64,000 bases of DNA, from assembly GCA_038209195.1 (NCBI GenBank), contig JBBQXY010000007.1, positions 1-64,000 of the forward strand, read 5' to 3'. The position numbers and the translations under genes were made by a program. A model generated the notes under the pieces. The model searched no databases. It was not told where the DNA came from and saw only the letters and a list, made by a program, of their open reading frames with translations. The DNA is from JBBQXY01 sp038209195 (GTDB lineage: Bacteria; Chloroflexota; Ktedonobacteria; Ktedonobacterales; Ktedonobacteraceae). This document shows positions 17,163 to 26,983 of the stretch, one piece after another (positions within the stretch are counted from its first letter, which is position 1; every line of letters starts with the position of its first letter).

Positions 17163-18149
17163 ATGCAGAAGAAAGATACAGCCCTTTCGGTTTCGCAACA
17201 ACCTCTGCCACGACTGACTCGTGATCGGGTCGGGTTGGTTGTGTCTGGCACAGATACCTTGGCAGTAATCTCTACCATCGTAGCGGCAGAGGCCGCGGGT
17301 GTGCAACAGGTCTGGATGACGCAGACTGTATCAGCACCCGATACGCTCTCTATTTTTGTCGCCGCGGCTGTGCAGACCAGCACTGTGCGTATGGGCACAG
17401 CCATTGTACCCACTTATCCGCGCCATCCCCTAACCATGGCCCAGCAGGCTCTGACTCTCGGTGACCTTGCTCCCCAGCGGCTGCGCCTGGGCATTGGACC
17501 AAGCCATCGCCCCACTATCGAGGGCTTCTATGGCATTCCCATGACCGCCCCATTGGAGCATCTACGCGAGTATATGACCGTGCTACGTGCAGCTCTTTGG
17601 GAGGGAAAAGTCGATTACCAGGGACATTTCTTCACGGTCAAGGCGACCTTGCCGCGCACGTCACAAACGCCCATTCTCATCTCGGCCTTGCGCACAGGGG
17701 CATTCCACCTGGCAGGAGAAATTGCCGACGGCGCGATCTCCTGGGTGTGTCCTGTTTCCTACCTGCTCGAAAAGGCATTGCCAGCCTTGCGTGAGGGGGC
17801 CGCAAAAAGTGATCGCCCGGTGCCTCCTCTGGTGGCCCATATTCCGGTCGCATTCACCCAGGATCGACAGGCAGCACTGGCGGCGGCACGTAGCCAACTC
17901 AATCGATACGGGCGGCTCCCTTTCTACGCCGGGATGTTCGCCGACGCGGGCTTTCCTGTTGCCCCCGATGGGACAATGACTGACGCTCTGCTCGATAATC
18001 TGGTCGTTTCTGGCGACGAAACCGCCATCGCAGCACGCTTGAACGAACTCCTGGATGCGGGTCTGGATGAATTGCTCGTTATGGCTGTGCCAGTTGTGGA
18101 TTTACAGAGCGAGCAAGCGCGACTAGGGCGACTGATTGGGCAACTCTAA
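17163..18149 (+). CDS. LLM-class (luciferase-like) F420-dependent oxidoreductase
   Basis: The 328-residue protein is a TIM-barrel luciferase-like monooxygenase family member. Signatures include AAEAAGVQQVWMTQ, RMGTAIVPTYPRHPLTMAQQA, LRLGIGPSHRP and the C-terminal GDETAIAARLNELLDAG. Proteins of this type oxidise or reduce small substrates with F420 or FMN, and the substrate is unknown here. GGAGAGGA precedes the ATG. It converges with the tricorn gene. Confidence 0.8.
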   Translation: MQKKDTALSVSQQPLPRLTRDRVGLVVSGTDTLAVISTIVAAEAAGVQQVWMTQTVSAPDTLSIFVAAAVQTSTVRMGTAIVPTYPRHPLTMAQQALTLGDLAPQRLRLGIGPSHRPTIEGFYGIPMTAPLEHLREYMTVLRAALWEGKVDYQGHFFTVKATLPRTSQTPILISALRTGAFHLAGEIADGAISWVCPVSYLLEKALPALREGAAKSDRPVPPLVAHIPVAFTQDRQAALAAARSQLNRYGRLPFYAGMFADAGFPVAPDGTMTDALLDNLVVSGDETAIAARLNELLDAGLDELLVMAVPVVDLQSEQARLGRLIGQL

Positions 18150-18180
18150 ATTTCGCGCTGCCTTGACATGAGGAGTTTGT

Positions 18181-21100
18181 TCAGCTTTTATCTTTCTGCG
18201 CCTCTTTCAGCAGTTGCGCAGGTATCAACGCGGGATGCTCTGCAATCAAGCGTAACGTTTCTGCGATGGCACGCTCTAATTGTGGATCAGCGTTATTGAC
18301 ATAATCTTGTGGCGAGATATCGACCTCGATATCGGGGTCAGTCCCATAGTTCTCCACATTCCAGCCGACATCCTTGAACCAGGAGGCGAATTCGGGTTGT
18401 GTTGTCCGCGTCCCATCGGCAAGGGTGTGGTGATATGTATAGCCAATCACGCCTCCCCAGGTGCGCATGCCGATGAGGGGCCCCAATCCTAACAACTTGA
18501 AAGTATGGCAAAAAATATCGCCATCCGAGCCTGCATGTTCGTTTGTGAGCACAACCATAGGGCCGCGTGGTGATTCTCTGGGATAGGGAATGGGTTCACT
18601 CCAACGGCGAAATTTATAACCCACGCGCCGACGGGTCAGTTTCTCCATGAGCAAGGGTGATACATAGCCACCACTGTTCCAGCGTACATCAATGAGCAAG
18701 CCGGGGTAGTCGAATTCGGTCAAATAGCCGCGATGAAATTCAGCATAGCCTTCGGTTCCCATATCGGGAATATGTAAATAGCCTACCTGTCCCTTAGAAA
18801 GCTCGTGGACGGTGCGGCGATTCTCATCAACCCAGTCCCGATAGCGGGCGTTCCATTCTCTACTTAGTGCCTTGACTGTCACGACTCGTGTTTCTTTGCT
18901 GTCTGCCTCTTCGATAGTGAGCTGTACTTCGTTGCGTGCCTGGTACACCAGCAGTTCCTGTGGACTGCGTTGCGCGTTAACCCGTTGCCCGTTGATAGCC
19001 AGCACAGCATCACCTTTATTGACATGAATGCCAGGTGTCGTTAGCGGTGAAGTTGCTGTAGTATCCCAAGTATCGCCCTGGATAATGCGCGCAATGCGGT
19101 AGCGTTCATGCTCGCTATCGTAACTCCAATCTACGCCCAGAAATCCTTGCCGGTAATAGGGGCCACGCCGATATTCGCCTCCATGTTCATAGGCGTGGGA
19201 GGTCCCCAATTCACCCTGAATCTCCCAGAAGAGGTCTGACAGTTCGGACCGTGAACTGACGCGTTCGATCAGTGGAGCATAGCGATCATAGACACCCTGC
19301 CAGTCGAAGCCAGCCATATCCTCTACCCAGAAATGTTCGCGCTGCAAACGCCAGGCTTCCGCAAACATCTGTTTCCACTCGGCGGCAGGTTGTACCGACA
19401 CTTTTATGCGGTGCAGATCAATCCAGCCGGTTTCGCGATTGGTTTCACTGCTCTCCGGTTTAGGAGCCTTATCGCCCGCTTTGAGGACGCGAAGGCGATG
19501 ATTGGAGCGATAAAGCAGCGTCTTGGCATCACGCGAAAGCGTAAAATTGCTTACACCATCTAGTAGACGCTCATATTTTTGCGTATCAAAATCGTAACTG
19601 TAGATATTGCCTTTGGATTCGTAAGAGTCGGTGCCCGCATGGAGTTCCCCCTCAATGGGAAAGGTAAGCAATAATGCTTTGCCACGAATGCCGCGTATCG
19701 CACTATAGCCTCCCTCGGAGACTGGAAAAGCTAATACGCGCTTACTAATGCCTTCCAGGTCAATTTCCAGGGCCGATTTTTTTGTGTCTTCTTCCGGCGT
19801 TTCCGCTTCTTGTGTGCTACCTACTTCACTTTCACTTTGAGGTTCGCTCGCGGCACTCTTGTCGTCTTGTGGCGTTTCCGCTTTGACATCGGGAGTGGGT
19901 TTCTTTGGGCTAGCGTTTTCTTTTTCCTTGCTGGCGGGAATTTTGGGCACTGGAATAAAAGGCGAGGGGAGGTCGCGTCGTAGCATGATCGCGTACGGTT
20001 TGACACTATTGGGGAAGTTCAAATCAAACTGGACACTGTCGTGGACGGGGTTAAAGGTGCGCGCACCCAGGAAATACAGGTATTTTCCTTCCGGATCAAA
20101 GGATGGAGCGGTATCCCATAGCACCGGCTCTGTAACGAAATGGGTTTCACCATTCTCCATATTACAGAGTTTGATTGCCCGCGTTTGCGGCGTATTCGCG
20201 AAGCTGTAGGCCAACCAGCTACCGTCAGGCGACCAGGCGATGCCGCTGATATGCTTATAATCACTTTTATCAGCCACGGCGGATGTGCCATCCGCTAGGT
20301 TTACGACGATCAACTCGTTGCGATGATTGGTGATGGCAACAATATCATCGCTCGGCGAAACCGCCATGGAGAGCGCACGTCCGAACTCGATATCGGCGAA
20401 TGTTTGCGGTTCGCTCGCATGATCGGGGTCGAAAATCACCAGTGCCTCGCGCCCGATGGCATCGCTAATAACGACGAGGCGCTGCCCATCGTTGAGCCAC
20501 TGCAGCAGGCGGTAGCGTACACCATCCGGTTCGCCGTGTTGCAACACTGGCCCTTCCCAATTGCTCATTGAAAATGCTTTACCGCGCGCGGTGAGTGCCA
20601 GAGCATAGCCTTGCGGATGAATGGTATACGAGTGCAGGTAGCTCGTAGCCGAGACGAATTTGCGATTACGTTGCGTGCGCAGGCTGGGGAGTTCAACCTT
20701 AATGTGGCGTACCTGTTCCTGCGCAGGATCAAAAAGATACAGTTCAGCTCCCGCGTGATAGACCAAGCGCCTTCCATCTGTAGCGAGCGTGCGGGCATAG
20801 AAGTCCGCGTGATCTGTATGGCGTCGCACATCATTGCCACTAGGAGTACAGGAATAGACGTTACCAGTACCTTCAAAGTCGGAGATAAAATAGATGCGCT
20901 TTCCTACCCAACAAGGGGATTCTATGTTGCCTGACAGGTTGAGCAAACGTTGGAAACTGCCACTATCGTTGGCGTCGCACCATAAATAGCCAGCCGCGCC
21001 GCCGCGATAGCGTTTCCAGCGCGCCGGTTCACCGATATTGCGACCCAGCACTGTTCCTCCTTCGGGGCCATACGAGATGGCGTTTGCTCTTCCCACTGGT

Positions 21101-21486
21101 AACTGTCGGGGTAAGCCACCCTCAGGGCTAATCGCGAAAATTACATCATAGCCAGGAGTATATTGGCCAGCATTGCTGGTATAGAGTATCTCATTGCTTG
21201 CAGGAGACCAGCCTAAAACCTGGCACGAGGCTGCTTGAAAAGTTAATCTGCGCGCTGGCCCACCCTCGGCTGGCATGACATAGACTTCACTCGGTCCCTC
21301 TTCTCGTGCCACAAAGGCCAGCATTTGTCCATCGGGCGAGAAACGCGGGTACGTTATTTCGTCCATAGCTGCTGTCAAACGCTCGGCACGACCACCTTCA
21401 CTCCCAATCAACCAGAGATCGTCCTCAGCAACAAAAACAATACGGTCCTGGTAAATATGTGGAAAACGTATATACCCTTGAGGCAT
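18181..21486 (-). CDS. Tricorn protease homologue (S41 family)
   Basis: The 1101-residue protein has the full tricorn plan. It has an N-terminal beta-propeller of WD/TolB-like repeats (RFSPDGQMLAF), a second propeller, a PDZ-like segment (VNKGDAVLAINGQRV) and a C-terminal S41 peptidase domain. Catalytic residues are visible at S763/H764 (GTSHAY), S987 (AGSDGDIF) and E1045 (VENYG). They are close to the positions in the Thermoplasma enzyme, with a shift of about 20. A low-complexity Lys/Glu/Ser/Pro linker lies at about 525-585. It would trim peptides made by upstream proteases. AAGGAG lies before the start. No proteasome gene is nearby. Confidence 0.88.
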   Translation of the reverse strand: MPQGYIRFPHIYQDRIVFVAEDDLWLIGSEGGRAERLTAAMDEITYPRFSPDGQMLAFVAREEGPSEVYVMPAEGGPARRLTFQAASCQVLGWSPASNEILYTSNAGQYTPGYDVIFAISPEGGLPRQLPVGRANAISYGPEGGTVLGRNIGEPARWKRYRGGAAGYLWCDANDSGSFQRLLNLSGNIESPCWVGKRIYFISDFEGTGNVYSCTPSGNDVRRHTDHADFYARTLATDGRRLVYHAGAELYLFDPAQEQVRHIKVELPSLRTQRNRKFVSATSYLHSYTIHPQGYALALTARGKAFSMSNWEGPVLQHGEPDGVRYRLLQWLNDGQRLVVISDAIGREALVIFDPDHASEPQTFADIEFGRALSMAVSPSDDIVAITNHRNELIVVNLADGTSAVADKSDYKHISGIAWSPDGSWLAYSFANTPQTRAIKLCNMENGETHFVTEPVLWDTAPSFDPEGKYLYFLGARTFNPVHDSVQFDLNFPNSVKPYAIMLRRDLPSPFIPVPKIPASKEKENASPKKPTPDVKAETPQDDKSAASEPQSESEVGSTQEAETPEEDTKKSALEIDLEGISKRVLAFPVSEGGYSAIRGIRGKALLLTFPIEGELHAGTDSYESKGNIYSYDFDTQKYERLLDGVSNFTLSRDAKTLLYRSNHRLRVLKAGDKAPKPESSETNRETGWIDLHRIKVSVQPAAEWKQMFAEAWRLQREHFWVEDMAGFDWQGVYDRYAPLIERVSSRSELSDLFWEIQGELGTSHAYEHGGEYRRGPYYRQGFLGVDWSYDSEHERYRIARIIQGDTWDTTATSPLTTPGIHVNKGDAVLAINGQRVNAQRSPQELLVYQARNEVQLTIEEADSKETRVVTVKALSREWNARYRDWVDENRRTVHELSKGQVGYLHIPDMGTEGYAEFHRGYLTEFDYPGLLIDVRWNSGGYVSPLLMEKLTRRRVGYKFRRWSEPIPYPRESPRGPMVVLTNEHAGSDGDIFCHTFKLLGLGPLIGMRTWGGVIGYTYHHTLADGTRTTQPEFASWFKDVGWNVENYGTDPDIEVDISPQDYVNNADPQLERAIAETLRLIAEHPALIPAQLLKEAQKDKS

Positions 21487-21808
21487 AGGAACTCCTTAAT
21501 TTATCTAAAAGTCTTGTCTATATTAGCAGTAAAAAAATTTAGCAGGGATGCCATAGTTTGGCATTGAGTGGGTGTTTGGTTGGTTAATACAAAACTATTG
21601 TGCCTGTCCTACCGCAAAAAGATGCGCTATACAGCAACAATGCTTCGTTTCAGTTTCTAAACGGTGAAATATATTGTAGCACAGCCGTATTAACAATGTC
21701 GAGTAGCCGTATGGTAAATTTCCTGCCCTCCTCTTGCCATGCTGTTCTGATTATGGTACTCTTGGCTGGCAATAATGTAGAAAATATCTGCTAGGAGAAA
21801 ATCGTTCA
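21487..21808. other. Divergent intergenic region between tricorn and FKBP genes
   Basis: About 320 AT-rich bases hold the start regions of both genes. I found no strong promoter pair, repeat or small gene in it. Confidence 0.4.
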
Positions 21809-22477
21809 ATGACGCAAACTGAGAATAAACAAAAAAATGTAACACAAAAACTGACTAAACCAGGACAACGCCAGCAAGAACGGTTGATGCGTATTGAGCA
21901 CCGCCGCCGCAGACGACGCATTTGGAGTAGTATCCTGGTGGCTGTAGTGGTAATTGGTCTGGCTGGAGTAATCTTCTGGCAGTATCAGCGCATCACCTCC
22001 CTACAGTTAGTTCAGCAAGAAGCGCAACACGCGCAACAATTAGCCAAAAATGCTACAGCCACAGCCTTAGTCTCGACCCCTACCCCTTCGTCTGGCCCAG
22101 CGACACCTCCGCCCATCACCACTGGCGGTACGCCAACGAAATTAGCCGGTGGTTTGGAATATCTTGATATTAAAGTAGGGAGTGGTACTGCCGCCCAAAC
22201 GGGCAGTGCGGTATCTGTACAATACACTGGTTGGCTTGCCAGTAATGGGCAAAAGTTTGATAGTTCCTATGATCATGGTGGACAACCCTTCACTCTGACA
22301 CTTGGTCAACACCAGGTTATTCCAGGTTGGGAAGAGGGATTGATTGGTATGAAGCCAGGTGGCACACGCCGCATGCTTATTCCAGCCGCCTTGGGCTATG
22401 GAGCACAAGGTTCTGGTACCGCTATCCCACCCAATTCAACCCTGATTTTTGATGTAACAATGATCAGTGTGCAGTAG
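21809..22477 (+). CDS. Membrane-anchored FKBP-type peptidyl-prolyl isomerase
   Basis: The 222-residue protein has a basic N-terminal tail (RIEHRRRRRR), one membrane span (about 39-57) and a Thr/Pro-rich linker (about 85-113). A complete FKBP domain runs from about 115 to 222. Family features include VSVQYTGWLASNGQKFDSS, FTLTLGQHQVIPGWEEGL and GTAIPPNSTLIFDV. It should act on secreted or membrane proteins at the cell surface, catalysing prolyl cis-trans isomerisation. AGGAGAAA precedes the ATG. Confidence 0.88.
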   Translation: MTQTENKQKNVTQKLTKPGQRQQERLMRIEHRRRRRRIWSSILVAVVVIGLAGVIFWQYQRITSLQLVQQEAQHAQQLAKNATATALVSTPTPSSGPATPPPITTGGTPTKLAGGLEYLDIKVGSGTAAQTGSAVSVQYTGWLASNGQKFDSSYDHGGQPFTLTLGQHQVIPGWEEGLIGMKPGGTRRMLIPAALGYGAQGSGTAIPPNSTLIFDVTMISVQ

Positions 22478-22501
22478 AGGCAGTAACATATGTGACAATC
22501 T

Positions 22502-23083
22502 CTATACTGGCAGTGGATTTGTCGGAGTTGCACCTGGCATAGAAGTTGCGCTTGTTTGCTGCATGGCTGAAACCGATTGGCCGCCTATGATCTCTCTTGT
22601 TGTGCGCCAAGTATAGAGGAGGGAGAAACAGGCACCGACAATCAAGAATCCCCGGAATATGTGAAGTGGTAGTACTGAAATAGTGATGACGCTGCTATCA
22701 TCAGCGAGATTGGCTGCGAGCAGAAGTTGGGCCACTACAACCAATTGCATGAGAGTACTCCAAAGAAGAAAGAACCAATTGGGGCAGCGACTAGTACCCC
22801 AGATGCTTGCGTAGATGAATGGGAGCAAGAGGGTTATCGCCCCGAAAAGGAGGCTGCATCCAGTAATTAGAGGGTCTTTTTGAATAATGGGGATAAAGAG
22901 TCCTAAGAGTGTTCCCAATGGTGTCATTACACCGGACCAATCACTGAATTTCCATGATGGCTCTTTGCCAGCTTGCTCTTTCCACTGATGACCTTTTTCA
23001 AAAGCTATATATAAAGGTAGCACTAAAGCCAGAACCAGGATCAAGACGCTGAGAAAGAACATACCTTTATCAATACTACCCAT
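22502..23083 (-). CDS. Hypothetical multi-span membrane protein
   Basis: Starting at ATG 23083 the product has 193 residues with about five hydrophobic segments (SVLILVLALVLPLYIAF, MTPLGTLLGLFIPII, CSLLFGAITLLLPFIYASI, LMQLVVVAQLLLAAN, FLIVGACFSLLYTW) and a polar Thr/Ser/Pro C-terminus. GGAGGT lies exactly 7 bases before this ATG. A longer frame upstream has no such site. I do not recognise a family. It follows the WD40 kinase gene by 120 bases on the same strand and could be in its operon. Confidence 0.55.
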   Translation of the reverse strand: MGSIDKGMFFLSVLILVLALVLPLYIAFEKGHQWKEQAGKEPSWKFSDWSGVMTPLGTLLGLFIPIIQKDPLITGCSLLFGAITLLLPFIYASIWGTSRCPNWFFLLWSTLMQLVVVAQLLLAANLADDSSVITISVLPLHIFRGFLIVGACFSLLYTWRTTREIIGGQSVSAMQQTSATSMPGATPTNPLPV

Positions 23084-23203
23084 AATAAGAACCTCCATTG
23101 TGAATATTTTATAGAAGAGAAGCTTGTTTTCATTTTTCTTATTGTGAGTATAAAGAAAGAGGATGTTCAATTCATGTGCAATATTACCCATAGTATTACC
23201 AGG

Positions 23204-25189
23204 TTATCCAGCATCCCAGATTTGTACTGTGGTATCATTTCCGCCGGAAGCAACGCGTGTACCGTCAGGCGACCATGCCACCGCTCTTACATCGTCTCTA
23301 TGGCCTTCGTACGTGAAGAAAGTGCGTTTGGTGAAAACCTCGTGTCCGGTATTTGCATCCCACACATGGACAGTACCATCGTTGCTCGCGGAGGCAATGC
23401 GTGTGCTATTAGGTGACCATGACACCGCGTTAATCCAGGAGCCATGGTCGGCGTGGACGTAGACGAAACGTCCGTCCGTCGCATTCCAAAGTCGCACAGT
23501 GTTATCCCAGGAGCCGGAAGCCAGACGTGCGCCATTAGGTGACCAGGCTACCGTCTTCACCCAACCTGTATGTGCGCTATAAATCAAGCTGTTCTTCCGG
23601 GCTACCTTTTCCTCCTGTACCAGGATGCCCCGTATCTGCTCGTAGGGCCAGACCTGCACTGTCTTATCATCGCTGGCGGAAGCGATGTAACGACCATCGG
23701 GCGACCACGTCAGCGCGTTGATCATAGCCAGGGGAGAATGTCCATGGTAAATGCCAAGCATATCTCCGGTAAACGCATCCCAGACCTGTATTGTACGATC
23801 ATAGCCTGCGGATGCGATGTACTTGCCATCGGGCGACCAAGCTAGTGTCGTCACGATATTAGTATGGCCTCGATAGAGCAGCCGTGTGCGTCCTGTCTGC
23901 ACGTTCCATATCTGCACCGTTGAATCTGCTCCTGCGGAGGCAATGGAGGTGCCATCAGGCGACCACATGATCGCCTTGATCCACGCGGCGTGTTCAGGAT
24001 AGTCCATCAAGCTGTTCCCTGTTACAGCATCCCACACTTGTACCGTTTTATCCGCACTTGCGGAGGCGATGTATTTTCCATTGGGCGACCAGGCGAGACC
24101 GAGTACTCGTTCCTTGTGACCGTGATAGGTCACCAGGGTCGTTCCCATTGGAGGAAGCCTTCGCGTAGTTGATAATGGTAGAAGTCCAGCTTGCGACTCA
24201 ATCCGTAGCGTTCCTATCTGTGCAGTTGGTTGCCGGGCGCTGATCCTCTGCAATTCCTGCTGGATGATGACCGTGCTGGATGGCCGCTTATTCTCATCCA
24301 GGTCAACCATCTGTAGAATAAGTGCCTCAAGTTCAGCCGGTACGCGTTGAACGATAGGCAGAAGAGGTGCAAAGCGAAACGGATTGAGGGCCGGATTGTG
24401 TCCTGAGAGCAGTTGATGGAGGGTAGCGCCCAGGCTATATATATCAGCACGCGGCGACGTCTGCACTTTGCCGTATTGTTCGGGGGCAGCATAGCCTACT
24501 GATCCAAAGGGGATAGTGTCTCTGAGTTGTCCCAGTTTAAAGTGGCGAGCAATACCAAAATCTATCAAAACGAGTTGCCCATTGGGCATTCTTATGATAT
24601 TGGCTGGTTTGAGGTCGCGAAAGATGATAGGTGGCTGTCGGGTGTGCAAATAATCCAACGCGGTACACAGTTGTATGCCAATAGTAATAACTTCCTCGAG
24701 AGGCATGTATCCTTCGGCCCAGTTGGTCAGATATTCCTCCAACGTTGGCCCCTCGATGAAATCCATGAGCAAATACCAGCGTCCGTCTTCGCTAAAATGA
24801 TCGTAGATACGTGGAATGTTTGGATGCATCAGGCTGGCCAGCAGGTGCGCCTCTCCTTGAAAGGCATCGACGGACTGGCTGGCTTCCTCAGAATTGAGCG
24901 TGGTCAGCCTCATTTCCTTCACCGCTATAAAACGGTTGCCAAACTTCGTATCTTCCGCCTTGTAAACTGCGCCCATCCCACCTTGACCCACAAGTGAGTG
25001 AATACGATACCTCTGCTTCAGTACATGATTCGCCGGAAGCGTTCCTATTGCAGTATGAAGAAATGCATGTGTTGAAGTTTCCAGAAACGAGGAAGTATCT
25101 GGCAAAGAGGCACCGCAAGCGAAGCAGAGCCGCGCCTGTAGCTGATTTGCTGCACCGCACCTGGCGCAGTACAAGGTGGAAGTAACCAT
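23204..25189 (-). CDS. Zinc-ribbon Ser/Thr protein kinase with seven WD40 repeats
   Basis: The 661-residue protein has an N-terminal zinc ribbon (C8, C11, C22, C25) and then a Hanks-type kinase domain (about 61-325). The kinase has GQGGMGAVYKAED, ATP-binding K91, catalytic D192 in FRDLKPAN (Phe replaces the usual His of HRD) and D210 in DFG. After a linker come seven WD40 units (about 350-661), each ending in a form such as TVQVWDA, enough for one complete propeller. No membrane span is present. It should sense a partner through the propeller and phosphorylate proteins. Relatives are abundant in Ktedonobacteria. A membrane protein gene lies downstream. Confidence 0.88.
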   Translation of the reverse strand: MVTSTLYCARCGAANQLQARLCFACGASLPDTSSFLETSTHAFLHTAIGTLPANHVLKQRYRIHSLVGQGGMGAVYKAEDTKFGNRFIAVKEMRLTTLNSEEASQSVDAFQGEAHLLASLMHPNIPRIYDHFSEDGRWYLLMDFIEGPTLEEYLTNWAEGYMPLEEVITIGIQLCTALDYLHTRQPPIIFRDLKPANIIRMPNGQLVLIDFGIARHFKLGQLRDTIPFGSVGYAAPEQYGKVQTSPRADIYSLGATLHQLLSGHNPALNPFRFAPLLPIVQRVPAELEALILQMVDLDENKRPSSTVIIQQELQRISARQPTAQIGTLRIESQAGLLPLSTTRRLPPMGTTLVTYHGHKERVLGLAWSPNGKYIASASADKTVQVWDAVTGNSLMDYPEHAAWIKAIMWSPDGTSIASAGADSTVQIWNVQTGRTRLLYRGHTNIVTTLAWSPDGKYIASAGYDRTIQVWDAFTGDMLGIYHGHSPLAMINALTWSPDGRYIASASDDKTVQVWPYEQIRGILVQEEKVARKNSLIYSAHTGWVKTVAWSPNGARLASGSWDNTVRLWNATDGRFVYVHADHGSWINAVSWSPNSTRIASASNDGTVHVWDANTGHEVFTKRTFFTYEGHRDDVRAVAWSPDGTRVASGGNDTTVQIWDAG

Positions 25190-25353
25190 ATAACCTACTT
25201 CTCGCTGGCCTGAACATGCTTGTCTTTGTTCATACTAGCATAGGGGAAATGGTCAGTCAATGTGCTTACGAGAGCTGATCGTAAAATTTGTTGTAGGCAA
25301 GCAGCCGAGTGGAGGAGCCGATGTAGCGACCAATGCCCAGTTATTTTTCCTTT

Positions 25354-26529
25354 TTAAGCGGTGGCTATACTACCTTGCTGTGGTGGTACTTGATTTGTTT
25401 GTGGCGGAGCGATTTGTAAGGTGAAACAAAAAGTAGCTCCCTTTCCCTCTTCGCTTTCCACCCATATGCGACCTCGATGGCGTTCCACGAGGTCTGCCAC
25501 AATTGCCAGGCCCAAACCGAGCCCTGATGGTGACCTGTGACTTGATCCCTCAATCTGGTAAAATGGCTCGAATATGCGTTGCTGAAGCTCTTTAGGTATG
25601 CCAGGGCCATAGTCCTGCACGCAGGTCGTAACAGTATGGGCATCAGAGAGTAGCTTGACCAGGATTGTCTCCGCTGTTGGCGCATACTTAATGGCATTGG
25701 TCAGTAGATTGGTCAGCACCTGTCCAATGCGCTCACGATCGCCCCAAACCGTTGCCCCCGTCAAGCCCTCTTGCACAATGCTTTGTTGTTCCGTCGTGAG
25801 TTGGATGTCTGTCACCACTTCCTGCACTAATTCATCGAATGCGAACGCGCTCTCGCGCAGTTGGAGTTTCCCGCCTTCTATGCGATTAATGTCCAGCAAA
25901 TCATTCACAAGGCCGGTCAGTCGATTGACCTGCTGATCCATTCTTGCCGCTAACTTCATTCCCTGCTCGTCTTGCGCCCGTTGACATCGTCTGCCAAGCA
26001 GTTGTGAATATCCTTTCAAACTACTCAGTGGCGTTTTGAGTTCGTGAACGACCATACTGGTAAACTCGTTTCTTCGCGCCTCTTGTTCGTCCCTTACCAG
26101 TTGCTCGCGCACTAAACGCTCGCGCTCTTGTTCTGCTTTCCGGCGTTCGATTGCATAGCGAATCAGGCGATGCAACAATTCTCCCTGTAGCAAATCCTTG
26201 GTAATGTAGTCATCCGCACCGGACTGTAATGCCTGGATGTCGATATCTTCCCCGCTCGCGCCCGTTAATACAATAATTGGGCGATTGTAGCCACCGCGCC
26301 GCGCCTCTTTTAGTAAATCGAGGCCACTTTCGGCTCCCAGTTGATAATCCACCAGGCAAAGATCGTGATCCTCCCGTTGCATGTGGGCAAGGCCATCCTC
26401 GTACCGCTGTTCCCATAAGACCGTGTAACGGGTATGAGGCACTTTTGCCAGCACCTTCTTCAGCAGTATATAATCTTCCTCGTCGTCCTCAACGAGCAGA
26501 ACGACCGTTTGTTGTGTCTTTATAGGCAC
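25354..26529 (-). CDS. Hybrid receiver-histidine kinase
   Basis: Counting from the GTG at 26529, the protein has 391 residues. A receiver domain comes first (about 5-125; acidic pocket EDDEED, phospho-acceptor D61). A coiled linker and a HisKA domain with H162 in VVHELKTPLS follow. The HATPase_c domain has a DYGPGIP box and GLGLGLAIV. This GTG has GAGGAG 7 bases upstream. The ATG-like start 30 bases earlier has none. The gene overlaps the 3' end of the response-regulator gene by about 40 bases, so the two are probably translationally coupled. The N-terminal receiver should control the attached kinase. Confidence 0.85.
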   Translation of the reverse strand: MPIKTQQTVVLLVEDDEEDYILLKKVLAKVPHTRYTVLWEQRYEDGLAHMQREDHDLCLVDYQLGAESGLDLLKEARRGGYNRPIIVLTGASGEDIDIQALQSGADDYITKDLLQGELLHRLIRYAIERRKAEQERERLVREQLVRDEQEARRNEFTSMVVHELKTPLSSLKGYSQLLGRRCQRAQDEQGMKLAARMDQQVNRLTGLVNDLLDINRIEGGKLQLRESAFAFDELVQEVVTDIQLTTEQQSIVQEGLTGATVWGDRERIGQVLTNLLTNAIKYAPTAETILVKLLSDAHTVTTCVQDYGPGIPKELQQRIFEPFYQIEGSSHRSPSGLGLGLAIVADLVERHRGRIWVESEEGKGATFCFTLQIAPPQTNQVPPQQGSIATA

Positions 26530-26983
26530 CTTTGTTCTCCTCAGTTGGTAGAGTGACAATCTCGAACCAATATTTGCCCAGTGTTTGCATTACTTCAACG
26601 AGCCGTTCAAATGTCACGGGCTTGGTAATGAACGAGTTGACGCCCAACTTATAGGATCGATAGATGTCCTCCTCTGCCTTCGAGGTGGTAAAAACGACAA
26701 TGGGGATATCTTTCACATCAGGGTGAGCTTTGATCTCTTTGAGAGCCTCGCGCCCGTCCTTCTTCGGCATATTCAAATCGAGGAGAATGACGCCAGGACG
26801 TGGTGCCTTCTCCTCTTCCGTATAGGCACTGCGATGAAACAGGTAATCCAGTAGCTCCTCGCCGTCTTGCACCCAGTAGAGCTGATTGAGCAGTTTCCCC
26901 TGGTGCAGTGCCTTTTGCGTTAGCAAAATATCATCTTCATCATCATCTGCCATCAAAATGACAATGGGCGTGTTTTTCGTCAT
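26489..26983 (-). CDS. Single-domain response regulator (Rcp1-like)
   Basis: The 164-residue protein is a stand-alone receiver domain with ADDDEDD, phospho-acceptor D69 in LLDLNMPKKDG, FTTSK and the ITKPV switch lysine. This fits the Rcp1 group that pairs with phytochrome-type or PAS/GAF kinases. It has no output domain. The start overlaps the stop of the sensor kinase gene by 4 bases (ATGA). It is the middle gene of a three-gene phosphorelay operon. Confidence 0.88.
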   Translation of the reverse strand: MTKNTPIVILMADDDEDDILLTQKALHQGKLLNQLYWVQDGEELLDYLFHRSAYTEEEKAPRPGVILLDLNMPKKDGREALKEIKAHPDVKDIPIVVFTTSKAEEDIYRSYKLGVNSFITKPVTFERLVEVMQTLGKYWFEIVTLPTEENKGAYKDTTNGRSAR